DNA of 64,000 bases, taken from contig JXTC01000010.1 in NCBI GenBank assembly GCA_002914845.1, forward strand, positions 1,738,171 to 1,802,170, in the 5' to 3' direction. Position numbers and translations under genes: made by a program. The notes under the pieces were generated by a model. The model made no database searches. It saw nothing but the letters and a program-made list of their open reading frames with translations, and was not told the DNA's origin. Positions within the stretch are counted from its first letter, which is position 1. The number at the start of each line of letters is the position of its first letter. Below are positions 10,283 through 23,570 of this stretch, piece by piece. This stretch comes from Trema orientale (lineage: Eukaryota > Streptophyta > Magnoliopsida > Rosales > Cannabaceae).

Positions 10283-13095
10283 TTTTCTAGGTTACTAGTA
10301 AACCAACTATAAACTAAGTCGGTTTAATAGTAAACTCGCGGTTAAAAGTGAAGTTTACTAGTAAACCTTTGAGTTTATTAGTAAATCTTGACCTACAGTT
10401 TACTAGTAAATAATGACCTTGAGTTACTGGTTTACTAGTAAACCTTTGAGTTTACCGGTAAATCTTGACCTGTAGTTTTCTAGTAAACCTCGACTTAGGG
10501 ATAATGGTTTACTAGTAAAACCACAACCTTGGGTCAGTGGTTTACTAGTAAACTTTTGAGTTTTTTTATAAACATTGACCTACAGTTTATTAATTAACTA
10601 TGAGCTAGCATAATTGTTTACTAGTAAACCTTTTATTTTTTATTCAAACCTAGTTCAATAGTTATAACTTGAGTTTACTAGGAAACTATAACTTGTGGAT
10701 TAGGATTTACTAGTAAATCACGATGTAGGGATAATGGCTTACTACCATGACATAAGGATAAAGTTTTACTGGTAAACCATGACATGAGGATAAGTGTTTA
10801 CTAGTAAACCACGACCTTGGGTTAATGGTTTACTAGTAAAGTAGATTTTGTTTTATAGTTATGTTGTGCTTAAAAAAATTCATAGCTTTAAAACTTTTCG
10901 GCTTACTTGTAAATCTTTTTCCCTTGGTAATGGTTAGACTTGTCGATAAAAGTTGAGTTTACTAGTAAACCATAATCTTGGGTCTATGGTTTACTAGTGA
11001 ACTTTTGAGTTTTTCGATAAATGTCGACCTACATAGTAAACTACGACCTAGGATAATGGTTTACTAGTAAACCTTTTATTTTTTATTCAAACCTAGTTCG
11101 ATGGTTATAACTTCAGTTTACTAGTGAACCATGACCTACGGATAATGGCTTACTAGTAAACCATGACATGAGAATAAAGGTTTACTGGTAAGCCATGACA
11201 TGGATATAAGGGTTTACTTAAAATAAAAAGATAGTATACTTACGGTTAAAAGTGAAGTTTACTAATAAACCTTTGAGTTTATTGGTAAACATTGACCTAC
11301 AAATTATTAGTAAATCACGACCTTGGGTTACTGGTTTACTAGTAAACCTTTTAGTTTACTGGTAAACCTTAAACTTTAGTTTACTAGTAAACCTTGACCT
11401 ATAGTTTACTAGTAAACCTCGACCTAGGGATAATGGTTTACTAGTAAATCCTTGATTTTTAATTCAAACGAGTAAATCATAAACTAGTGAATCCCATGGT
11501 TATAACTAGCATTTACTGGCAAACCATGACCTGCAGATAATGGTTTACTAGTAAAGCAATTTTTTTTTTTTGTACTTATGTTGTGCTTAAAAAAATACAT
11601 AGTTTTAAAACTTTTTGGCTTACTTTTCCCCAGGTAAGAGTTTACAAGCAAACGCTAGTTATAACCATAGGCTTACTTTTTGGCTTAAAAAAATACATGG
11701 TTTACTAGTAAACATGCAGTTAAAAATTTTAGTTTACTAGTAAACTATTGAGTTTACTGGTAAACCTTAACCTTTAGTTTACTAGTAAACCATAAACTAT
11801 GGAATCCCATGGCTATAACTTACGTTTACCGCTAAAACCTTGACCTGCATACAAGGGTTTACTAGTAAACTAACTGTAAACCAAGTTAGTTTAATAGTAA
11901 ACTCACGGTTAAAAGTGAAGTTTACTAGTAAACTTTTGAGTTTATTGGTAAACCTTGACCAACAGTTTACTAGTAAACCACGACCATTGGATAAGGATTT
12001 TTAGTAGTAAAATTTTTATTTTTTTATTCAGACACAATTTGTCGATCAGAGGCTTACTAGTAAACCACAACCTTGGGTCAATGATTTACTAGTAAACCTC
12101 TGAGTTTACTGGTAAATCTTGACATGCAGTTTACTAGTAAACCAAGACGTAAGATAATAGTTTACTAGTAAACTATTTTTTTCCTCTTAAAACCAATATA
12201 CCATGTACTAGTGAATCTCATGGTTATAACTCTCGTTTACTAGTAAATCCTTGATTTTTGTTTTTTATTTAAGCTAAAACCTCGTAGATTTCAGTTTACT
12301 AGTAAGCTATAATTCATCGATAAGAAGTTTATTAGTGAATCGGTTTTGTTTACTTGTAACGTTGCAGTTAAACCTTTCATTAAAAGTAAACCACGATCTC
12401 TTAGAATGAGTTTACTAGTAAACTTTATGACTAAATCTTGAGTTTACTAGTAAACCAGATTTTCCGAGTGTTTATCATTTTACTAGTAAACTTGAAATTG
12501 TCTTTTAAAAGTTTGTTTGTAAACTTTACAGTTAAACCTTGAGTTTGCAAGTAAACCACGACCTAGGGATAGTGGTTTACTAGTAAATATTTTGAGTTTT
12601 TTCTTCAAACTAATAAACTATAAACTAATAAAACCTATGGTTATACTTTGAATTTACTAGTAAACCATAACTTGTGGATAAGGGTTTACCAGTAAACTTC
12701 TAATTTTTTATCAAGACACAACCTGTAAATTTGAGTTTACGAGTCTTGATAAAAAAGTTTACTAGTAAACCAGTTTTTTATAGATATTATTAGTTTACTG
12801 TTAGACTTGAAGTTGTGATAGTTGTTTACTAGTAAACCCTATAGTTAAATCTTGAGTTTACTAGTAAACTATGACCCGGGGATAATTATTTACTAGTACT
12901 GTTAAGTCACAACCCTATAGATTTTGAGTTTACTTGTAAGCCACAATTTGTGAATAAAATATTACTAATAAGACAGTTTTTCTTAGTGATTATCAATTTA
13001 CTAGTAAACTTGAAGCTATAATTGATGGTTCACTTGCAAACTCTTAGATTTACTATAAAAACAGAACTTGTGAGGAAAGGTTTACCAGTACACAC
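10283..13095. repeat. 2.8-kb array of the palindrome GGTTTACTAGTAAACC
   Basis: About 38 copies of TTTACTAGTAAA or TTACTAGTAA, plus many one-base variants (TTTACTAGTGAAC, TTTACTGGTAAAC), at irregular spacing of about 25-70 bases. The spacers are also partly repeated: TTGAGTTTACTGGTAAACC, CGACCTAGGGATAATGG, CATGGTTATAACT and TTTTATTTTTTATTCAAAC recur many times. Larger units recur too, for example around 10610-10870 and 11040-11230. No open frame above 60 codons. Each motif is self-complementary, so the array could extrude hairpins. It sits between the converging Ulp1-like and MURA remnants. Confidence 0.95.
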
Positions 13096-13712
13096 ATACA
13101 TCACTAGAAAAAAAGATGTTGAGCTTAGAATGAAACCACAACGTGTCAATAACAATTGACCCCAGGCTTACAAGTAACCACGTAGATATATATTATGATT
13201 TTAGAAAGATGCCACAATACGTTGCTCATTAAGTATCCTCTTGAGTTTACTTTGTAAGACAAAACATGTGGACAAATATGCTGTCAGTAACCTTCTAATA
13301 GGATACCTGGATATTAATATGAATATATCCAACAATTTTAATACATAGAGAACGTTCTAATCAAATTTTAAACAATTTCAATATCAAGATAGAATATTTT
13401 GTTCACATCAATATTAACTTTTCAAGTCATACTTTCAAATCAGTATACTTTTTGAATCAATAAATTTTTCTTCTGAAAAAATGAACCAGAAATTTCTCTG
13501 TAATAAAGTTCCATTTTTGTTATTTCTTCAGCGTGGATAGGCTTCGAATCTTGTTTCAGACTTTCTGCATAAAAATCATAAAAGTAGTGGATTAAAGCTT
13601 CTAAAATAAAATTATATTGAAAATATAACAATACTAAATCATGTCAACTGTATAAAATAAGAATAATAAAATTATAATACAACGTTTAACTCTATAAATT
13701 TTTTTTAATTAC

Positions 13713-14720
13713 CTAGAAGCTTGTTGAGTAGCTTAGCTCATCAGTCTTTTGCCTTTTTTCTCGACAACGTAATGCAGGAAGATTCTTACAAGTTTTCCTA
13801 TTGTGGCCCGGTTGTTTGCAATTCCCACATTTTGTTTTCTTCTTTCCGAATTCACCTGTGGAGGCAGCTCGTTTTGTTTTCCTTCTACCTTTTTGAATTT
13901 TGTACTAAGGAGGCTTGGTTACTTCACTTTTAACATGATCCGGCATATCCCATTTTGAAATATCAGCCTGGATTTATAGGAACCTCATAAACCTTTTTAA
14001 GAATACAGGTTTTGTACCACTGTGAGCAAAATGCACTCTTACACAGATATCTTTTGTAAATAGCAGCAAGAGAATGCACACAAGGAATTTGGTCAAGATC
14101 AAACTCAAGACATATGCACGTCAATTTATCCAAATCTGCAGTGAATTTTTGTTTCTCAAATACCACTTCAAACCTGAACCTATTGATAGGAAAAATCTGC
14201 ATGATTATTCAAGAGAACACAAACTTACTGAAAAAAAAACTTGTATGCTTTTAAATAAAAGTAAACCAGTGGCTTATTATGTAGTAAACATTAGTTATTG
14301 AATCTTGTTCATTTTCACAAAAATGCTTGTAATTTAGTGTAGACAATACAGCCTTGTTTCAAAAAAATATAAAATAAAATAAAATAAAATTGTATACTTG
14401 TAAACAAAATGTAAAACAGTAGCTAATTGTATAGTAAATATAAGCTAATTGAATCTTGTTCATTTTGTTATTAATGCTAATAAAAAGTAGCTAATTGTAA
14501 AGTAAACAACAGCCAATTAATTGAAGCTTGTTCACTTTCGTAGCCATGCTGATAATTTAGAATTGATGTTTTATACATACGTTTATGTGTCGAGCCGCAT
14601 CCATCCTATCTCGTAGTAAACCTTCTACCCAAGTCATAACAGGTGTTATTATAGCTGTTGTAGCTTTACTTCTCCTCCAAAACCAGTCTTGTAGTAAGGC
14701 CTATAGAAATTCCATCAAAG
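13713..14720 (-). pseudogene. C-terminal part of a MURA-type MULE transposase (SWIM zinc finger and zinc knuckle)
   Basis: Read on the minus strand. One exon (about 14718-14581) encodes a segment ending WVEGLLRDRMDAARHIN. A GTATGT donor at 14580 and a GCAG acceptor at 14197-14200 bound an intron, and the frame then continues IFPINRFRFEV. The SWIM zinc finger follows: TCICLEFDLDQIPCVHSLAA, with the C-x-C...C-x-H ligands present. After VPINPG there is a +1 frameshift (about 13962), then ISKWDMPDHVKSEVTKPP, a TAG, and a CCHC knuckle CGNCKQPGHNRKTC, ending at the stop 13713-13715. SWIM then knuckle is the usual C-terminus of plant MULE transposases, which bind the inverted ends and catalyse transposition. 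The upstream DDE domain is absent, and stops are present. Confidence 0.8.
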
Positions 14721-16239
14721 CTGTAATTGGCAAATATGATAAACATAAATAAACATAAGATACATAAATTAAGTGCAGGCAGCATATTATAACATTAAGT
14801 TGGTTTACCTATGCAACCTTAGAGGAATTCTTGGCATATTTATACAACATAGAATAAATTGAAGTCAATCCACTATGAAGGAGCAAGAAAGACAGCTCAA
14901 CATATATATAAAAGTACTACTACAAGCTAACAATAATATTTACTTATCATCCCTCTCGGTTACTATCCTTGGAAGCCACTAACTGAAAGAAAGAATTTAA
15001 GGACCAAATAATTACATGTAGACGGTTGTATTTTCGATTACCTTTATGGGGGAAAAAAACACTAGAAAGGAAAAAAAGTGCTTTATCTGTAGAAAACAAA
15101 CAATACAGAAACCAATAAAAAAGAGAAAAGCATATCCCTATTAACAAAATAAATACAGACCTAAAAAAATACTACCCCTAGAAACCAAGTCACAATTAGC
15201 AAGACCATCAGCCTTCTAATTGCCTTAGTATTTATTTTAGTTACTTATTTTGCGCAGACACAAGCCCCAGGGACTGCATAATCTCCAAGTGAATCTCATA
15301 GAGTTCGCCTTGGCTAACTAGATCTCAAAAGTTGAATCGCTCATAATCCAAATACTTGATTAGTACTCTTCTCTTAAGATAGATCATAAATCAAATTTAA
15401 ACTTCAAATGCAAAATCTGACTTGAAATACACGATAAAGCCAATAGTAATCAAAGAGACTGCTTACACAACAAATAAGCTTAATTAATTAATGCATATAA
15501 CAATCAGAATAGAACAATGGCATAAGTGCAGGCAGGATATTATAACATCAAGTCGGTTTTTTTTATCTTAATATAGAATTTCAATAGTCTGTACAAATAA
15601 TTTCAAGGATAAATTTTCATATGGAAATTTCAACAAACAGCTTATGAGCGTGCTTAGTTAACACCACAGTTTATATTTTATGATGAATTTGAATTTGCAA
15701 AACAGTGAAAATTTCTTCGATTGGAGACAAAAACAGCTCAAAAGTAATGATTTTCACAATATATTGAAATAAAAATACAGAAGAGGCATAATTTCCCTTC
15801 TAATAGTTGCAAATGAAAACAACTTATTTCTCAATTTGAAAACTATACTATAAATTTCAGATTAATACAAAAACTGAAAAGAAGAAAGCCATTACCATAC
15901 ATCAAGATTGTAGCAAATCCGATCTTGTTCGCATGCAATGAGAAAAAAGCTTCGATTAAAATATAATAAGTCAGAGCTGGTTTTGTTTCAAGATTCAGGA
16001 TTAAGGAGCTCCAATCAGAGAATGGCAAACTCAGGACAGAGGAGCTTCGATCAGAGAATGGCGAACTCCGAATAGAGATCGATGAAGCTTCTCCTATCGA
16101 CGATGATAGCTGTCATGGAGGATTTTCCCATGCGAGAAATCGATAAGGAGGATTTTTCCATGCGAGAAAGTGTGAGAAAACTTCTGAACAACCTTCTTTT
16201 ACCTTGCAACGATTTTGTGGTTTAGTCTGATTTCATTTT
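14721..16239. other. MULE right internal region, no gene identified
   Basis: AT-rich. On the minus strand a short frame at about 16045-16170 has two near-copies of the phrase MGKSS from a 33-base repeat (TTTTCCATGCGAGAAA... at about 16124 and 16156). It may be the old 5' end of the transposase transcript. No transposase core motifs found. Confidence 0.5.
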
Positions 16240-16340
16240 GGGGTACAATGGTCCTTTTGCCTCTTAAAAGTGGTAGAACTTATTGGTGGTGTCAATTTTA
16301 ATTAAACTCTTAAAAAAAGTGGTATTTGCCTATTTAGCCC

Positions 16341-16349
16341 GATCTTTTC
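16341..16349. repeat. right 9-bp target-site duplication of the MULE
   Basis: GATCTTTTC, identical to 7427-7435. It follows the last base of the right inverted terminus (...TATTTAGCCC). Confidence 0.85.
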
Positions 16350-16529
16350 TCTAGATAGACAGCCCTTTGTAATTTTATTAATAAATATATCATTTTCTGT
16401 CATTCGTTTTTCTTCAGTACCAAATTTATCCCTTAATCTCCTACTCTCTCTGACTATTATAAACAATCAAAGGGCACAAAAAAAAATTATGGAGAAAATG
16501 AAGAATGAAAGGAGACTATTTCTCAGCTC

Positions 16530-17231
16530 TAGGGGTGTTCAAAAAAACTGTCAAACCGTGTAAACCGCCCAATCCAGGTGGATTCTCTTCTTAAATGGCC
16601 GGTTACGGATTAGAAAAAATAAAAACTGACCTGGTCGGTTCAGTTTTTGGTTTTGGGCAAATGCGGTCGGATTGAAACCAAACCGGCTAATAAGTTTGTT
16701 TATGTATTTTTTTTTTAAAAAAAATATGTATATTAATAGTTAAAAATTTAAATTCATTCATTTTAATTGAATAATGATTACTTTTAGCTCATTTAAGATT
16801 GTGTCATTTAAGACTCTTATGATATTTTAGACTTTAAATCTTGTTGTTGTAATGTGTTTAAGATTAAAGACTTTAAGTTTACTATTCAATTTTGATTAGG
16901 TTGTAAGTTGTAACTAAAATTTAAGTTTACTAGAACTTTCGATTTGGTTATAGCTTTTAACTATGTTATGGTTTCATTTTATATTTGAACTTTATATTTT
17001 AGATGAAATATGATTATAATATGAGCTTAGTTGATGTTGTAATAATTCAAATTTTGTAAGTTTTCAAACTGCAGAAACTGCCCAAACCGGCCGCAAAAAT
17101 GTAGGTGCGGTCTGGCCGATTTGAATCGACCAATTCAAACCGCACAGATTGGTAAAAAGGCCAAACTGCACATTCGGATTGGTTTCTGAATCGGCAATTT
17201 AGACTGTCCAGACCGACTATGAATACCCCTA
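16530..17231. mobile_element. non-autonomous hAT element with 8-bp target duplication
   Basis: The element begins TAGGGGTGTTCA and ends TGAATACCCCTA, 12-bp inverted termini with one mismatch. It is flanked by a perfect 8-bp duplication CTCAGCTC (16522-16529 and 17232-17239), the length made by hAT transposases. Subterminal regions are rich in CGGTTT/AACCG and CGGTCGG words on both sides, also as in hAT relatives. The 702-bp interior is AT-rich and has no coding capacity. Confidence 0.88.
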
Positions 17232-17239
17232 CTCAGCTC

Positions 17240-17567
17240 CCTCTTTATATGAGTAATGAGTCAAATTATGTTTGACTTGGGAAAATCGAACCTGGGCTTT
17301 ATATTTTGGTGCTATTTTATGCCAAGTTGTTTTTTAACCGAGTATATTATCGGATTCGGACTCAATTCTCCTACTTGTCGAGTAAGCAAAACAGTGCATT
17401 TGGTATTCTGACACCATTTTGACTGGTTGAGATTGGATCCCACACCGAGTTTCTCCAAATTGTTTCAAACGGGTTAATACGTAATTCCATATACTCATAG
17501 TGGAATTTATCGTAACACAGAATATAGTTCTATTTTGTGTGCTTAAAAATGTGGTATTCACAATCAC
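17240..17567. other. intergenic, no gene supported
   Basis: An 88-codon minus-strand frame crosses this stretch but shows no domain or signal and is probably chance. Nothing else recognised. Confidence 0.4.
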
Positions 17568-18440
17568 CCCATTAATTAATATCTTGAATGCGGATATCAT
17601 TAGGTCAATTTGTGAGATCCATATACAAATGTAGCTTTTTTTTCCCCCTTGAAAATGACGGATGAATCAAGTTACACCTTGCACGATCAAAACCGATTTT
17701 GATTTCAAGAAGAATACTAGTTGTACTCTATTTTAGACTTTTTTTTTGCATTCTTTTAATCTCATTACTTAACATATAGATTTCACTATAATTTGTTATA
17801 TTGTTAAAATATTAAACTAAATAGTAGAATTCACGTATTAGACAGTGAAATTAGACTGTATAAAAGAGAGTGAGAAAAAAAAGTGCGTTTAGCACTCCTC
17901 TTAATTTCAATTATTAGTAGAATTATACTCTCTAATTTGTCACGTTAATTTTTCGTTTGTATTTGCACCCTATTAATTAATATCTTGAATGTGCATATCA
18001 TTTCTTTTGTCAATTGTGAGCTCCATGTATAAATGTAACTTTTTTTCCCCCTGAAAATGAGTGATGAATCAAGTTAAAGCCTTAATTATACCATCAGAAC
18101 CGATGATTTTGATTTTAAGAGGAATATTAGCTGCATTTTTTCTAGACTCACATTAATTTGTACTATTTTTACCCACTATTTGATACATAGATTCTGCTAT
18201 AATTTGTTATATTATTAAATATTAAATTGGATAGTGGAATTCAAGTGTCAATGAGACTATAGAGCGTACAAGAGAGCGAGAAAAAGTATGTATTCAGCAA
18301 TCCTCTTAATTTTTATTTTTTTGGAATAAAAACAGGCTCATAAGATAATAATATTAAGTACTCTTCTTAGTTTCAAATTAGTGGAATTGTACTCTCTATG
18401 AGAGAATAATATAAGTACCCCTCTTATTCACGTTGTATTT
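17568..18440. repeat. two diverged tandem units of about 400-470 bp
   Basis: Unit 1 (17568-17970) and unit 2 (17971-18440) share, in the same order, ATTAATTAATATCTTGAATG, TTTTTTCCCCCTTGAAAATGA, GATGAATCAAGTTA, CACTATAATTTGTTATATT, GAGAGTGAGAAAAA and a closing TTTGCACCC. They lie 3' of the BBE-like gene on the minus strand. No coding potential. Confidence 0.75.
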
Positions 18441-18815
18441 GCACCCTTTTGCGCATACTCTCTAGTTCGAAATTTCAATCTTTTCTCTTCCATATGAAAT
18501 TTGCATTATCTATTCGATGTCCACACTTGAAGATGATTATTATACAAATAAATAATATAGTTAGTTGTTGATCAAGTTGGAATTAATTAAAATTTTTAGA
18601 TGGTAATCTAGCATACAGCCGCCGAGTAAAGGACTGACAACTACTGCTGAGAGCCTATTGTATAAAACGATAAACATCACGACACTTTTGTCTATATCTA
18701 CCGTGATGTTATCCTGTATATTGTAAGATATATATGCATATAGTATTAAGTAAATTTTTCCAAAAGTACCAACTTTGAAAACAAAAGATACAAATTAATT
18801 AACATGGTAAAATTT

Positions 18816-18821
18816 TTTATT
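18816..18821 (-). terminator. candidate polyadenylation signal AATAAA for the minus-strand oxidase
   Basis: TTTATT on the plus strand reads AATAAA on the minus strand, about 67 bases past the stop codon of the BBE-like gene. It is suitably placed, but plant signals are loose. Confidence 0.45.
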
Positions 18822-18887
18822 CGAACGCTTTCGTCACATGAACGAAGCAGTAATAAAGACACTATTTCATTAAAGATAATCTATTCA

Positions 18888-20570
<1,683 letters not shown>

Positions 20571-20579
20571 ACCTTGATT

Positions 20580-21630
20580 CATTTGCTGGCCGGGGCATCA
20601 ACGCGTAACTGACATAATGCAAATGTCATCACTCTTTGGGCATGATTGGACTAAAGACTAAACCCATTATTAAAACAACTAATGATTAGTAAAAAATATA
20701 GTTTTTTCTAGGTACATGTCTTACTATTAAGAACAATAAACAACAGTTCTAACTATCAATTAAAAACTTTAACTATAAAATAATTATTCCATAGCCTAAT
20801 TGAATTTTAATTTTACTCATTTTGGTCAATTTGTCGGGGATCATTTCTTCTTCATCTTTTATATATATATATTTTTTTTTAATTTTTGGTAGTGGGTCGA
20901 TTTCTCTCATTGAACATGAAGAGTGCAAATTTGCAAATGTTAGTTGACATTACTCGCCATTGTTGGAAGAACAACTTCCACAAAGCAATGTGCTCGCCCA
21001 TTATTTGGTTCTCTCATTGACATTCTATTTGGATTTGGCCCTTATGACCGAGAAGGGAGCCCAGCCTAGCCTTAAGCTGGCGGGCGGGGCCTAGGCCAGC
21101 TTAGAAATAGGCCGACGCAGGCCGGTTCGTTCTGACCCACAGTTAGCCTATTTTTTTAAAATTTTAAAATAATTTAATAATAAAAAAACAAAATATATAT
21201 TATATATATAATTTTTATACAAAATATATATATAATTGTATACATATGTGATTATGTACGTATGATTATATATAATATATATACTATTTTTTTTTTAAAA
21301 AAAAAGAACCAGGTCGACTTGGACCAGGCTGACATCCTAGCCAGGCCGAGGCCCACAGTAATGGACTGCGGGCCAACTTATTTGGCATATCCTATTTTGA
21401 CAATTTTACATGTAAAAAAACTTTAAAAACTATTATGCGCATAACACGTGTTTTTCTAACTATTTAATTATTAATATTTCCCTATTTCTTAATAGACATT
21501 TTTTTTTTGCCGATTTAGATATATATTACATATGACATTTAAAATTTATAAGCTTCTTGAAGATTAATCAATATATATATATAGTTTGCTTCCATCAGTT
21601 TATGTCTTTATTTGTTTCGAAAAGTTGTTT
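20580..21630. other. AT-rich intergenic DNA with GC-rich islets
   Basis: No gene. Two short GC-rich segments (21055-21130 and 21307-21378) contain GGCCTAGGCC / CCAGGCC words and flank a TATATA-rich core. They look like ends of an old transposon, but no clean inverted termini or duplication were found. Confidence 0.4.
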
Positions 21631-22338
21631 GAAAATTATTACTAAAATACCTTGTATTTTAAAAAAGTATGAAAGAAAAAAAACCTTGTATTCTTAAAAA
21701 TTTAAAATAAATACCTTCTATTCAAATTATCACATCATTTGTTACCTTTGATCAGTCAAAGGCTTCAAAAAAATTAAAAATATTCCCATTTTACTCCTCA
21801 TTATATTAATTTTAAGCCACATAGAAAATGAATGGAGAGAGAATATGTAAGATCTAAAACCTCTTTAAAAAACAAAAATAAAATATGGAAGAAACTATTC
21901 CCTCCATAATTATAGAAGACAAACCCAGAAAACAAATCTAAATTTCTTTTAAATTTTGTCACTTTGTTATTTTTGAATTATTGAGTTTCTCTGTGTGTTT
22001 TTACTCGACAACTCCATTATAGCTTGCAATACTCAAATTAAGGGAAAAAAATCCGAAAATATATATTCACACATCACAAACGATATCTTTTATTTTTTGG
22101 GTGCGTATGCCGCAACTATAGAGGGAAGGGGGTTTCAACTTTATTTATTCTCTCTCATTCCTTTTCCGTGTAGCTTAAAATTAATATAATGAGGGTAAAA
22201 TTGGAATTTTTCTAATTTATGAGGTCTTTGATTGGTCAAAGTTAGTAAACGATATGATAATTTAAATATAATATACTTATTTTGAATTTCTTCTTTTCAC
22301 ATTTTTAAAAACACAAGGTACTTTAGCGATAATTTCCT
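21631..22338. mobile_element. foldback (MULE-like MITE) element with long inverted repeats
   Basis: The left end, GAAAATTATTACTAAAATAC then CTTGTATTTT, matches the minus strand of the right end, GGAAATTATCGCTAAAGTAC then CTTGTGTTTT. Similarity continues for about 170 bases through TTTGATCAGTCAAAGGC / TTTGACCAATCAAAGAC and TTTTACTCCTCATTAT / TTTTACCCTCATTAT. Flanks AAGTTGTTT (left) and TAGTTGTCT (right) could be a decayed 9-bp duplication. Interior non-coding. Confidence 0.65.
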
Positions 22339-22900
22339 ATAGTTGTCTATAGTTTCAAATATAATTTCCTAAAGTTGTCTATAGTTTCAAATACCTAACA
22401 AGCCTTTTAAAAAGAGTTATTTGTAAAAGAAAATCCTAAAGTATATTCTTTTTGTAAATTTAACCATGTCTTTTAGTTTGTACAAAATTATATCTACACG
22501 TTACAAATCTCTGCAAATTTGTACTTTTTGCATGTAAATTGACCAATAAATTTATCAAAAAATACGGAATCTGAATTGAGAATATTTTATGTCTTTTAGT
22601 TAACTCAAAATAGTTAGCACCAATCATCCAATTTATACAAAAGATATGCAAATTTGTAGGTATAGTTTTGCATAAGCTAAAAGATAGAATTAAAATTATG
22701 CAAAGGTCATACTTCAGGATATTTTTATACATTTATCCCTATTTATAAAAGAGGAATGTTTGGACCACTTTCCTTTGTACTCTCTATTTTTAGCGCTCGA
22801 TATGTAAACTCAACTAAAATATCTCAAATTTTAATAGCAATGCACTGCAGTGATCGAATTTACATGTTAATTGGTGAGGAAGGAGAGTGAAAGAAAGTAT
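22339..22900. other. AT-rich intergenic DNA with a short tandem repeat
   Basis: A unit of about 32 bases (AATTTCCTATAGTTGTCTAT then AGTTTCAAAT) is repeated twice at about 22331-22395. Otherwise nothing recognised. Confidence 0.5.
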
Positions 22901-23570
22901 GGAATTAGTACTTCTCTTTGTAAAATGTTACTCAAAATATTGTTCTATGAAATTTGAGTTTGACATTCTTTTGATTTTAAACAACACGGAGAAAAAATAA
23001 AAAGAAAAAAAAAACAAATAAGCCTGATACATTTATTATATTGTCTTACAAGAAAATTCTTGCAATTTTTATTTTCTAATTTTTTTTATTTTTCATGTAT
23101 GTTCCCTAATTTGTTTTTCTGAAAAAAATCTTTAACTGAGATAATTTAATTAAAAAAGATAATTTCATAATTTCTATTTTATATTGAAGAAAAAACAAAT
23201 TTTATTACTTTAATTATCCCCAATTTCATCGATGCTTTTTGCCTTGTCGTAAGAAAAAAGAGTAAAAAAGAAAATGAATTTAGTAAATCTCTTTGTAAAA
23301 TGTTTTTCATTTCAAACAAAACAAAGAGACAAGGAAAAAAAAAAGAGCCTAATACAGATCTCAGTAGTTGTTATATTCTCTTACAAGAACATTCTTCCAC
23401 TCCATTTGTTTTCATGTGTATCCCTCATTTATTTTTCTGAAGAAAATCTTTAATTGAAATAATATAGTTGAAGGACAACTTATTTTTTTTATTTTATAGT
23501 GAGAAAAACCCATATATCGATTAGTTTATCCCTAATTTTGTCGATGCCTTTTGGATTGTAGTAGCAGTTG
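22901..23570. repeat. two diverged tandem units of about 370 bp
   Basis: Unit 1 (22901-23274) and unit 2 (23275-23570) share in order TTAGTA...CTCTTTGTAAAATGTT, AAAGAGCCTAATAC-type text, TATTCTCTTACAAGAA, TTTTTCTGAAGAAAATCTTTAA, and AATTTTGTCGATGCCTTTTG. Unit 2 is slightly shorter. Non-coding. Confidence 0.7.

Larger units (their letters stand above)
7436..16340. mobile_element. 8.9-kb Mutator-like element (MULE) with Ulp1-like and MURA gene remnants
   Basis: The ends are imperfect inverted repeats about 105 bases long. Left end (7436-7545) read forward and right end (16240-16340) read on the minus strand share the blocks ACCACTTTTTT, ACACCACC/GTACCACC, TACCACTTTT and a closing TTTTACCC/TTGTACCCC. 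Both begin with G. A perfect 9-bp duplication flanks them. Inside, in order: a C/T-rich leader, an LRR receptor-kinase fragment, a Ulp1-like protease remnant (+), a 2.8-kb palindrome array, and the C-terminal part of a MURA transposase (-). MULEs carrying Ulp1-like proteases (KAONASHI in Arabidopsis, CUMULE in melon) are known. No DDE catalytic core was found, so this copy is probably not autonomous. Confidence 0.85.

Noticed and set aside
10283..13095. CRISPR-like array
   Set aside because: Repeats are short, variable palindromes with irregular, partly repeated spacers, in a plant transposon with no cas genes.
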